Shown: positions 34,886-43,248 of the stretch, piece after piece
How positions within the stretch are numbered: position 1 is the stretch's first letter
How the letters are laid out: each line of letters starts with the position of its first letter
Source of the DNA: JAZGGS01 sp963714405
GTDB taxonomy: Bacteria; Bacteroidota; Ignavibacteria; Ignavibacteriales; Ignavibacteriaceae
DNA: 64,000 nt
Reading direction: 5' to 3'
Assembly (NCBI GenBank): GCA_963714405.1
Contig: CAVQOH010000001.1
Coordinates: 124,001 to 188,000, forward strand
Program-made: the position numbers and the translations under genes
Notes under the pieces: generated by a model
Seen by the model: the letters and a program-made list of their open reading frames with translations, nothing else
Databases searched by the model: none
What the model was told of the DNA's origin: nothing

Positions 34886-35830
34886 ATGAAGAAATTTTTC
34901 TATTATTCAGACTCAAATCTTGAGTTTGTAGAAATTAAAAACTATAAAGCCAAATTTGCTGCTTACTTATTAGTTTCTGCACTCATTCTTACACTTGCTG
35001 TTTTTGCAGGTTTCATGCTTATTTCCTCCATTACGAGTTCACCCAAAAGCTATAGTTCATTAAAAAGTGAAAATGAATATTTGCAAAAGAAATTGACTGA
35101 TGTAGCAGCAAAATTTGAGATTTTAAGATCGGGGATTGACAGCCTGATTATTGATAATAATCAATTGCGTATAACTGCGAACCTTGAACCCATTAATATT
35201 GATGAAAGACTGGTTGGTATAGGAGGAAGTGATTTCAATTTTCCCACAGAATTCTCGATTAGCTCTGGCAGTACCAACTTAAGTGAAGCAATTGAAATTG
35301 TTGAGGAAATAACTAGAAAATTTGAATTTGAGAAAGCACAGCATTTTGAAATTGCTGAGAAATTTAAAATAAATGAAAAATTATTTGAATCAATACCTGC
35401 TCTTAAACCTACGAGTGGAACCTATTCATATAACGGATTTGGAATGAGATTGCATCCCATTCTTAAAAGATATAAAAGACATGAGGGATTGGATATTATA
35501 ACAGATAGAGGAACACACGTAATTGCACCTGGTAACGGGGTTGTTACTTTTGTTGGAAGAAGAGGTGGTTACGGTTTGGAAATTGAAATTAATCACGGAT
35601 ATGGCTATAAAACATTATATGCTCATCTTTCTAAATCACTTGTAAAAAAAGGACAGAGAATTAAAAGGGGAGATTTAATTGCCAAAACGGGTAATTCTGG
35701 TTTATCAACAGGTCCGCACTTACACTATGAAGTTCTACATAAAGGAGTAAATCTTAATCCTGCAGATTTTTTCTTTGATGATGTGGATTTCTTTTCTCTA
35801 AAGAAAGACGAAACAGCTATTGGGGAATAA
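34886..35830 (+). CDS. M23-family (LytM) peptidase with membrane anchor
   Basis: The 314-residue protein has a cytoplasmic N-terminus of about 25 residues, a membrane helix (about 28-50), a coiled-coil stretch (about 57-95) and a LytM/peptidase M23 domain. The zinc motifs are RHEGLD (HxxxD) and GPHLHYE (HxH). Such enzymes cut peptidoglycan cross-bridges or regulate amidases during growth and division. Both metal motifs are intact, so it is probably active. Confidence 0.92.
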   Translation: MKKFFYYSDSNLEFVEIKNYKAKFAAYLLVSALILTLAVFAGFMLISSITSSPKSYSSLKSENEYLQKKLTDVAAKFEILRSGIDSLIIDNNQLRITANLEPINIDERLVGIGGSDFNFPTEFSISSGSTNLSEAIEIVEEITRKFEFEKAQHFEIAEKFKINEKLFESIPALKPTSGTYSYNGFGMRLHPILKRYKRHEGLDIITDRGTHVIAPGNGVVTFVGRRGGYGLEIEINHGYGYKTLYAHLSKSLVKKGQRIKRGDLIAKTGNSGLSTGPHLHYEVLHKGVNLNPADFFFDDVDFFSLKKDETAIGE

Positions 35831-35836
35831 ATAATT

Positions 35837-36058
35837 ATGATTTGGACTGTTGAATTAGCCGCATATCTTGATGATGCTCCGTGGCCCGCGAGTAAAGATG
35901 AACTTTTAGAATACGCAGACAGAATTGGCGCACCTTACGAAGTTTTGGAAAACCTTAAAGAACTTGAGGACACCGAAGAACCTTACGAATCTATTGAAGA
36001 CATTTGGCCTGATTATCCATCAGATGAAGACTTTTTTTATAATGAAGATGAATTTTAG
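35837..36058 (+). CDS. Small acidic DUF2795-like protein
   Basis: A 73-residue, strongly acidic protein beginning MIWTVELAAYLDDAPWPASKDELLEYADRIGAPYEVLENL, typical of DUF2795 proteins, whose function is unknown. The tail is rich in Asp, Glu, Tyr and Phe. It follows the M23 gene by 6 bases, probably in one transcript, and is closed by a strong terminator. Confidence 0.85.
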   Translation: MIWTVELAAYLDDAPWPASKDELLEYADRIGAPYEVLENLKELEDTEEPYESIEDIWPDYPSDEDFFYNEDEF

Positions 36059-36061
36059 CAG

Positions 36062-36083
36062 AGGCGCCTGAGGCGCCTTTTTT
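36062..36083 (+). terminator. Rho-independent terminator abutting the holB start
   Basis: AGGCGCC (36062-36068), loop TGA and GGCGCCT (36072-36078) are followed by a run of T (36078-36083). The next base is the A of the holB ATG, so the hairpin takes the place of that gene's ribosome binding site. Confidence 0.85.
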
Positions 36084-37208
36084 ATGAACCCCGTAATTCA
36101 AATAGTACAAACCCAACCAAGAGTGCAAAAACTTCTTGAGAGTTTTATTAGCGCAGCCAAAATTCCGCATGCACTTTTGTTTACTGGAATTGATGGAACG
36201 GGTAAGGATTTTGTTGCTATTGAATTTGCGAAAAAAATAAATCAGCAATTCAGTAGATCAGGAAATGATAAAAAAATAGAAAATCAAATTGCTCAGCTTG
36301 CTGAGCCCTACATTAAATTTGTTTTCCCGCTTCCTCGCGGAAAAAATGAGACCGATGAGAGTAATCCCACAGAAAAACTTTCCAACCAGGAATTTGAATT
36401 AGTGCAGGAAGAAATTCAAAAAAAAATTGAAAACTTTTATTATAAAATTTCTATTCCTAAAGCAAATACAATTAAAATTAATAGCATAAGGGAACTTAAA
36501 AAATTCCTATCGATGAATTTTAGTGAAATGGGTTACAGGGTAATCATAATATCAGATGCTCATTTAATGAATGAACCTGCACAGAATGCACTGCTAAAAA
36601 ACCTTGAAGAACCCCCGGAAAATGTTGTTTTTATCCTCACGACGTCATATCCTTCACGGCTGAGAGAAACAATAAGATCAAGGTGTTGGATAATTAATTT
36701 TGATCCCTTAAAAGAAGTAGAATTAGTATTTATTCTTACAAAATATTTTAACCAGGATATAGAGCTGGCAGAATCCGTGGCTCCATTTTCAGAGGGTTCA
36801 GTTCAAATAGCGCTAAAGCTAATCGATATGGATTTTTACAATTTAATGGATAATACAATTTCAATTCTTAGGTATTCATTTGGTAAAAAATTCAACTCAG
36901 CATTTGATGCAATAAACAATGCCATTGCAAGCAGTAATGCTGATGGTATAAAATTGATAATTAAAATGATTATAACCTGGTTAAATGATCTGCAAAAACA
37001 CAAATACGGCTTAAGCAAATATTTTTTTAATGAACACATTGATACGCTTCAAAAATTTAATTCAAAGTTTCCAGATGTAAATCTGCAAAACATTTCAGTT
37101 ACGTTGGATAAATTGTCTTCTTTGCTGCAAAGTAACATCAATCCAAATCTCTTAACAGCAAACCTTATTTTTGAACTTTCTCAATTAACTTCAATAAAGC
37201 AGAAGTAA
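36084..37208 (+). CDS. holB: DNA polymerase III delta' subunit
   Basis: This 374-residue clamp-loader protein has a P-loop-like GIDGTGKDFVA (Lys followed by Asp instead of Thr/Ser), ISDAHLMNEPAQNALLKNLEEPPENVVFILTT and the sensor 1 SRC motif (RSRCWIINF), as in delta' subunits. It opens and loads the sliding clamp. The altered P-loop fits a subunit that does not hydrolyse ATP. There is no Shine-Dalgarno before the ATG because a terminator hairpin ends there. Confidence 0.92.
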   Translation: MNPVIQIVQTQPRVQKLLESFISAAKIPHALLFTGIDGTGKDFVAIEFAKKINQQFSRSGNDKKIENQIAQLAEPYIKFVFPLPRGKNETDESNPTEKLSNQEFELVQEEIQKKIENFYYKISIPKANTIKINSIRELKKFLSMNFSEMGYRVIIISDAHLMNEPAQNALLKNLEEPPENVVFILTTSYPSRLRETIRSRCWIINFDPLKEVELVFILTKYFNQDIELAESVAPFSEGSVQIALKLIDMDFYNLMDNTISILRYSFGKKFNSAFDAINNAIASSNADGIKLIIKMIITWLNDLQKHKYGLSKYFFNEHIDTLQKFNSKFPDVNLQNISVTLDKLSSLLQSNINPNLLTANLIFELSQLTSIKQK

Positions 37209-37309
37209 TTGTTAATTCAATAACAAATTTGTATCAGTTAAACTGATTATTAACTTTTATTTTCTTAATTTTTCTGAGTAGATTTTTATTAATCTGAAAT
37301 GAGGAAAAT

Positions 37310-38492
37310 ATGAATAAAGTAGTAATAACTTCAGCAAAGCGAACGCCTATCGGAGCTTTCAGCGGATCGTTATCTTCACTCAGTGCATCACAATTAGGCA
37401 GTGTGGCTATCAAAGCACTTTTAGAAGATTCAAAAATTGATCCCTCAGAAATAAATGAAGTGATATTTGGAAATGTTTTAACTGCCGGACAGGGGCAGGC
37501 ACCTGCAAGGCAAGCTGCGATTTATGCTGGATTACCTGAAAAAACAGAATGTATGACAATAAATAAAATGTGTGGCAGTGGCCTAAAATCAGTAATGCTT
37601 GCACAACAGGCAATTCAATGTGATAATGCTGATGTTATAATAGCAGGTGGGCAGGAGAGTATGAGCAATGCACCGTATCTTCTTGCAAAATGCCAGAATA
37701 GGTTATCGCTTGGGTAATGGTGAATTGGTAGATTCTATGGTCAAAGATGGTTTATGGGATGTTTATAATGATTTTCATATGGGAAACTGTGCTGAAGCTT
37801 GTGCAAAAGATTTTAATTTTACCAGGGAAGAATTAGATGAGTTTTCAATAAATTCTTATAAGAAAGCAATTGAAGCACAAAATTCCGGAAAATTTAACGA
37901 TGAAATTGTTAAAGTACCGGTTAAAGTAAAAAGGGAAGAGATAATTGTAGAAAATGATGAAGAACCCGAAAAAGTTAAATTTGATAAAATCCCTTCTTTA
38001 AGACCGGTATTTGCGAAAGATGGAGTTGTAACTGCTGCGAATGCCTCAAGTATAAATGATGGTGCAGCCGCTGTACTTGTTATGAGTGAAAAGAAAGCAA
38101 AAGAACTTAGACTTGAACCTTTGGTGGAAATTGTAGCCCAGGCATCTGCAGCAAAAAAACCTATTGAGTTTACCACGGCTCCTACTGATGCAATAAACAA
38201 AGTGTTAAAAATAGCAAATCTTAAACTGGAGGATATTGATCTTTTTGAAATTAATGAAGCATTTGCTGTAGTATCGCTAGCAAATAATAAATTGCTGGGC
38301 TTGGATACTTTGAAAGTTAATGTTAACGGAGGCGCTGTTGCATTAGGTCATCCAATTGGAGCAAGCGGTGCAAGAATTTTGGTAACGCTCATTCATGAAA
38401 TGAAGAAAAGAAATTCTACATACGGATTAGCTTCGCTGTGTATAGGTGGCGGTGAAGCTTCTGCCGTAATTATTAAAAATTATAAAGCTTAA
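37310..38492 (+). CDS. Acetyl-CoA C-acetyltransferase (thiolase), frameshifted
   Basis: The enzyme condenses two acetyl-CoA, or cleaves acetoacetyl-CoA. It opens with VITSAKRTPIGAFSGSL; the nucleophile Cys is in INKMCGSGLKSVM (about residue 88), and INEAFAVVSL, ALGHPIGASGAR and CIGGGEAS follow near the end. The first segment hits TAA at 37715. Skipping T37691 (AAA-T-GCC) reads YLLAKARIGYRLGNGELVDSM, the exact family consensus including the Lys. Full length is about 393 residues. The 3-hydroxyacyl-CoA dehydrogenase gene follows after 9 bases. Confidence 0.93.
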
Positions 38493-38501
38493 GGGTAAGT
38501 T

Positions 38502-39356
38502 ATGGAAATTAAAAAAGTAGCAGTTGTTGGCGGCGGTACTATGGGAAACGGAATTACCCATGTATTTGCAATGAATGGTTATAATGTAAATCTTGTTGAT
38601 ACCAAAGAGGAATTTTTGGATAAAGCAGTAAGCACAATCTCTAAAAACCTTGATCGACAGATTAAAAAAGAAATTATAACCGATTCTGATAAAAATGCCA
38701 CGTTATCAAGAATTACTAAGGTTGTAGGTGTAAAAAATGTTCCACAAGATACTGATTTAGTTATTGAAGCTATATTTGAGAATAAAGAAGTTAAACTAAG
38801 TGTATTTAAGGAATTAGATTCAATAATTAAACCAGATTCGATATTTGCATCTAATACTTCATCAATCTCAATAACAGAATTATCTGCTCCTACAAGATCA
38901 GATAAATTTATAGGAATGCACTTTATGAATCCTGTTCCAATGATGAAACTTGTTGAAATTATTCGGGGATACACAACAAGTGATGAAACTTATAAAACCA
39001 TAAAGGATCTATCAGAAAAACTTGGCAAAGTTCCTGTAGAAGTTTTTGATTATCCTGGTTTTGTTGCAAACAGAATTTTAATGCCCATGATTAATGAAGC
39101 AGCGTTTACACTTATGGAAGGTGTTGCTTCCGCAGAAGATATTGATACGGTTATGAAACTTGGTATGAATCACCCGATGGGTCCGCTTACCTTGGCTGAT
39201 TTTATCGGACTCGATGTTTGTTTAGCAATTATGGAGGTTCTTTACAACGGATTTAACGATACTAAGTACCGTCCTTGCCCGTTGTTAAAGAAAATGGTAG
39301 CCGCAAATAAGCTTGGAAGAAAATCTGGAGAGGGATTTTTTAAATATGATAATTAA
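38502..39356 (+). CDS. hbd: 3-hydroxybutyryl-CoA dehydrogenase
   Basis: The 284-residue protein has an N-terminal NAD-binding Rossmann motif (VAVVGGGTMGNGI) and the catalytic region IGMHFMNPVPMMKLVEII with the active-site His. The C-terminal domain includes NHPMGPLTLADFIGLDVCLAIM. It interconverts acetoacetyl-CoA and 3-hydroxybutyryl-CoA and, with the adjacent thiolase, forms the first part of a butyryl-CoA or beta-oxidation module. No crotonase or acyl-CoA dehydrogenase is in the window. Confidence 0.95.
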   Translation: MEIKKVAVVGGGTMGNGITHVFAMNGYNVNLVDTKEEFLDKAVSTISKNLDRQIKKEIITDSDKNATLSRITKVVGVKNVPQDTDLVIEAIFENKEVKLSVFKELDSIIKPDSIFASNTSSISITELSAPTRSDKFIGMHFMNPVPMMKLVEIIRGYTTSDETYKTIKDLSEKLGKVPVEVFDYPGFVANRILMPMINEAAFTLMEGVASAEDIDTVMKLGMNHPMGPLTLADFIGLDVCLAIMEVLYNGFNDTKYRPCPLLKKMVAANKLGRKSGEGFFKYDN

Positions 39357-39369
39357 TATTAATTAGTGT

Positions 39370-41475
39370 GTGGCTAGTTTCAGTAAATCTTTAAGAGCTG
39401 CAACCAGGTTAAGACATATAAGAAGCAGATTCCAGAATTTACTTGCTAAATTTGCTCTTCCTGATTATACATTTTTTATATTCTTTGCTGTGTTAATTGG
39501 TGCAGCAGCAGGATTGGCTGCTGTATTTTTCCACAACTCAATTGAATTTTTCAATCAAGTCTTTTTCGAGCAAACGGCAGAAGGTCTCTTCTTTCTGGGA
39601 ACTGCTGCCGTCATTATTCTTCCTGCATTAGGTATGCTTGTTCAAAGCATTATGATTAAATTTGCACCTGATACCTCAAGAAAAAAAGGAGTTGCCGAGG
39701 TTATTAAAGCAACTGCTCTTAGAGGTGGATATATTCCTTTTCGTACAACTCTTTTTCATTTCTTTGCACCTGTTATCTGTATGGGTTCGGGAGGAACTGT
39801 AGGACCTGAAGGACCTGCAGCTCAGCTAGGAGGCGGAGTGGCAAGCAAAATTGGTAATTTTATAGGATTATCAGATTCCAGAAGGAGAATTTTTACTGCC
39901 GCAGGCGCAGGTGCCGCAATTGCTGCAATTTTCAATACACCTCTCGGTGGAGTTTTCTTCGCTCTTGAAATTGTAATGTTGAATGATTTTCATACTCCAA
40001 CTTTTTCTGCTTTAATAGTTGCATCAGTTACCGCAAGCGCAATTTCGCGAGTTTTTCTGGGTAATGAAGCCATATTTTTATTTAATACAGCTGATATGGG
40101 TAATTATTCAAACCTCTACTTATATGCAATACTTGGATTATTTGCTGGAATTATATCAATTCTCTTTGTAAGATATTCAAACATTGTAGAGCATGTTTTC
40201 AGAAAAAAAATTCTACCGGGAAGAATTCCTCAGTGGTTAGTAATGATTTTTATTGGGTTGCTTGTTGGTGTATGCGGATATTTTTATAGTGAGATTTTTG
40301 GAATTGGATATGATGCAATAAATGAGATTCTGGCAGGCTCTTTAAGTTGGAAGGTTGTTCTTATTTTATTAGCTCTTAAGTTTATATTAGTACCCTTGGT
40401 TTTACATTCTGGGGGATTTGGCGGAGTATTTGCTCCATCACTTTTTATGGGAGCATGCTTTGGTTATTTGTTTACAATTACCGTAAATTATTTTTGGGGA
40501 TTAAACCTTGATCCAACTACGTTTATACTTGTCTCTATGGGAGCTATGCTTGGTGGAATAAACACAATTCCGATTTCTGCTACTATGATTATTTTTGAAA
40601 TGACACAAGACTACAGTTTTATACTTCCTTTAATGCTTGCAGTAATAATAAGTACCACAATAGTACAGCTTATTTTAAGAGGTTCAGTTCATGTAAAACA
40701 TCTTGAGGAGCAAGGTTATCAAATTACAGAAGGCAGAGAAACAAATCTGCTTAAATCAGTTGCCGTTGAAGACGTAAGTCTGAAAGAAATTGAATTAATC
40801 CCCGACCAAACATCTTTGCCTGAATTGATAGCAAAAATGATAGAAAGCCCAAATAGTACATTCTATGTGGTTAATCAAGATGGAAAACTGATTGGGACAA
40901 TTACCGAGACTGAAATAAGACCAATAATAACTGAATATGATAATCTGAAAGATGTGATTGTTGCTAGTGATATTATCAATCCACAGGTTGTTTCTGTAAA
41001 ATTATCTGATGATCTTGATTATGTACTGAAACTGTTTGGAAAATGGAACAGAGATCAATTTCCTGTTATAGATACCAATAATCCATCAAGAATACTTGGT
41101 GCGCTTACCAGGCAGGAAGTTATATCTATATACAACAGGGAAACTCTTAAAATTAACCTGGCTGATGGTTTAACACAGGAATTGAAGACAATCGATGAAA
41201 TCTCACATTCAAGAGTAGCTGTAGGTTATTCAATTTATGAACAGAAAGTACCAATTCACTTTATAGGTAAAACTCTAACTGAATTAAAAATAAGAAATAA
41301 GTACGGACTTGAAGTTTTAATGATTAAGCAATCCAAAGATATGTTTGATGATTATAATAAACTGGTACCGAATTTTATAACACCGGATCCAGCTTATAAA
41401 TTGAAAGAAAGTGATAAATTAGTTTTATTCGGGAAAGATGAGAAAATAGATGAGTTTAAAAAATCTGCTATTTAG
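39370..41475 (+). CDS. ClC-family chloride channel/antiporter with CBS and TrkA-C-like domains
   Basis: The 701-residue protein (GTG start) has an N-terminal ClC membrane domain (about 35-445), a CBS pair (about 465-595) and a C-terminal RCK/TrkA-C-like domain (about 610-700). The filter motif is GSGGTVGPEGP, retaining the gating Glu; the usual GREGP Arg is Pro. The usual GSGIPE segment reads KKGVAEV. These changes make ion choice uncertain. CBS domains commonly sense adenine nucleotides. Confidence 0.9.
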   Translation: MASFSKSLRAATRLRHIRSRFQNLLAKFALPDYTFFIFFAVLIGAAAGLAAVFFHNSIEFFNQVFFEQTAEGLFFLGTAAVIILPALGMLVQSIMIKFAPDTSRKKGVAEVIKATALRGGYIPFRTTLFHFFAPVICMGSGGTVGPEGPAAQLGGGVASKIGNFIGLSDSRRRIFTAAGAGAAIAAIFNTPLGGVFFALEIVMLNDFHTPTFSALIVASVTASAISRVFLGNEAIFLFNTADMGNYSNLYLYAILGLFAGIISILFVRYSNIVEHVFRKKILPGRIPQWLVMIFIGLLVGVCGYFYSEIFGIGYDAINEILAGSLSWKVVLILLALKFILVPLVLHSGGFGGVFAPSLFMGACFGYLFTITVNYFWGLNLDPTTFILVSMGAMLGGINTIPISATMIIFEMTQDYSFILPLMLAVIISTTIVQLILRGSVHVKHLEEQGYQITEGRETNLLKSVAVEDVSLKEIELIPDQTSLPELIAKMIESPNSTFYVVNQDGKLIGTITETEIRPIITEYDNLKDVIVASDIINPQVVSVKLSDDLDYVLKLFGKWNRDQFPVIDTNNPSRILGALTRQEVISIYNRETLKINLADGLTQELKTIDEISHSRVAVGYSIYEQKVPIHFIGKTLTELKIRNKYGLEVLMIKQSKDMFDDYNKLVPNFITPDPAYKLKESDKLVLFGKDEKIDEFKKSAI

Positions 41476-41535
41476 ATAAAAATTGAAAAATATATGTCCG
41501 ATAATGTATATTATGTAAACTATTAATAATTCTAT

Positions 41536-41739
41536 TTATACCCCACCGGTTAACTTCAAGTATATATATACTGCTAGTGCCAGCAGCACAATCCAAATGA
41601 AAGAACTTTTTTTCCTCTTCAACTTTAATTGCCTTTTAAAACCCAATCTTCTTTTTCTTCTTTCTTTATCATCTTGCTCAGGTTTGTAAAAGCGCGGCGG
41701 GTAATCAAATACTCTATGCCTTGGTTTCTTCATTAACAT
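41536..41739 (-). CDS. Small basic single-helix membrane protein
   Basis: The 67-residue protein has a very basic N-terminal half (KERRKRRLGFKRQLKLKRKKSS) and one C-terminal membrane helix (FIWIVLLALAVYIYLKL). It lies 2 bases after ftsY on the same strand, so it is probably cotranscribed with this membrane-targeting gene. The function is unknown; topology suggests a tail-anchored protein with a cytoplasmic basic face. Confidence 0.65.
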   Translation of the reverse strand: MLMKKPRHRVFDYPPRFYKPEQDDKERRKRRLGFKRQLKLKRKKSSFIWIVLLALAVYIYLKLTGGV

Positions 41740-41741
41740 TT

Positions 41742-42689
41742 TTATTTACCTTCATCAAAGATGGCATTAACAAATAACCCGGAATTAAATGATTGCAAAT
41801 CATCAATTTTTTCACCAACACCAATATATTTTATCGGGATGTTCAATCTGGAGCAAATCTGGAAGACAGCTCCGCCTTTTGCAGTTCCATCAAGCTTAGT
41901 AATCACCAATCCGTTAACCTCTGTAACTTTAGAAAATTCCTCTGCCTGAATTATAGCATTCTGCCCGACCGTACCATCAAGTATGAGCAAGGTTTGGTGC
42001 GGAGCATCATCCTGTACTTTTGATATTGCCCTTTTAATCTTACCCAGTTCATTCATAAGATTAACCTTGTTGTGCAATCTGCCAGCAGTATCTATGATCG
42101 CAAAATCAAAGTTATCTTGTACTGCTTTTTTAACTGTTTCAAATGCAACTGAGGAAGGATCAGAACCACTTTCTTTTTGAATTAGCTTTACACCTGCTCT
42201 TTCAGCCCAAATATCCAATTGTTCGCTTGCTGCAGCTCTATATGTATCAGCAGCACCAACAATTACTTTAGACCCACCTTTTTTAAGATTGTGAGCCAGT
42301 TTGCCAATTGTTGTAGTCTTCCCTGCTCCATTCACTCCAACAACCAATATTACAAAGGGTTTTTTTATTTCTGCAGATTGTTTCTTATCAATTATGTTGG
42401 AACCATTATTTAATACTGAAATTAGTTCTTCCTTTACAGTATTTAAAACGATCTCATTATTAATTTTACTATTACTTTTTATTTTATCTCTAACATTCTC
42501 GATAATTCTATCAGTTAATTGAGCACCAATATCTGAGGAAATCAATACTTCTTCAATTTCATCAATAGTTGAATCATCAATTAAGGATATACCGGTAAGA
42601 GTTTCGTTAATGGAATTTACAAGGCGGTTCCTGGTTTTTGTTAACCCATTTTTAAGCTTTTCAAAATTTAAATTTTCAAACAGTCCCAT
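41742..42689 (-). CDS. ftsY: Signal recognition particle receptor FtsY
   Basis: The SRP receptor GTPase docks ribosome-SRP complexes at the membrane. The protein (315 residues) has the N domain (about 1-90), then GVNGAGKTTTIGKLA (G1), DTYRAAASEQL, DTAGRLHNK and TKLDGTAKGG. It lacks the long acidic A domain, as do many FtsY proteins outside Gammaproteobacteria. The start overlaps pgsA by 14 bases. Confidence 0.97.
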   Translation of the reverse strand: MGLFENLNFEKLKNGLTKTRNRLVNSINETLTGISLIDDSTIDEIEEVLISSDIGAQLTDRIIENVRDKIKSNSKINNEIVLNTVKEELISVLNNGSNIIDKKQSAEIKKPFVILVVGVNGAGKTTTIGKLAHNLKKGGSKVIVGAADTYRAAASEQLDIWAERAGVKLIQKESGSDPSSVAFETVKKAVQDNFDFAIIDTAGRLHNKVNLMNELGKIKRAISKVQDDAPHQTLLILDGTVGQNAIIQAEEFSKVTEVNGLVITKLDGTAKGGAVFQICSRLNIPIKYIGVGEKIDDLQSFNSGLFVNAIFDEGK

Positions 42690-43248
42690 GCTTTTTCTTT
42701 TTTATAAATTCATAAGCTCTGTATGCGTAAGTAAAAAGTGAAATGAAAACGAAAACTATGCTTCCATAGTAGAATGAAAGATAAATGGGTGAATTTCTAT
42801 CCATATTTAGCATTATGAATAGCAGAACGAGTGAGATGATTATAATTGATAGTTTACCAATTACATTTGATGGAAGAACTTTACCAATTTTTTTTGATAC
42901 TATTATTCCCCCTATGAATATTAGTACGTCTCTACCAATCAGAAGGTAAAAATAATAATCTGGAATTTCTTTTAGTAAAAACATTTTTACAACCACTGCA
43001 CCAACTATAACCTTATCTGCGAGTGGATCAATAATTTTTCCAAACTCAGTAACCTCGTTAAATTTACGTGCAATGTAGCCATCCAGCACATCTGTAAATG
43101 CTGCAAATAAACAAATTCCGGCTATCAAATTCCTGGTTGATTGCTCATCAAAATTATCCATTATAAACCATACAGGTATGGCTAATAACAACCGAAATAT
43201 GCTTAACAGATTAGATTTTGTATATATTTCTTTCGTATTAATCATCAT
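42676..43248 (-). CDS. pgsA: CDP-diacylglycerol--glycerol-3-phosphate 3-phosphatidyltransferase
   Basis: This 190-residue membrane enzyme makes phosphatidylglycerophosphate, the precursor of phosphatidylglycerol. The CDP-alcohol phosphotransferase signature reads DVLDGYIARKFNEVTEFGKIIDPLADK, with all Asp residues in place, and several membrane helices surround it. The start overlaps the stop of the upstream subtilase gene by 4 bases, and its end overlaps ftsY. Confidence 0.93.
   Translation of the reverse strand: MMINTKEIYTKSNLLSIFRLLLAIPVWFIMDNFDEQSTRNLIAGICLFAAFTDVLDGYIARKFNEVTEFGKIIDPLADKVIVGAVVVKMFLLKEIPDYYFYLLIGRDVLIFIGGIIVSKKIGKVLPSNVIGKLSIIIISLVLLFIMLNMDRNSPIYLSFYYGSIVFVFISLFTYAYRAYEFIKKKKHGTV

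Noticed and set aside
36180..36220. holB P-loop with GKD instead of GKT/S as a damaged gene
   Set aside because: Delta' subunits often do not hydrolyse ATP; the rest of the protein is intact and of normal length.
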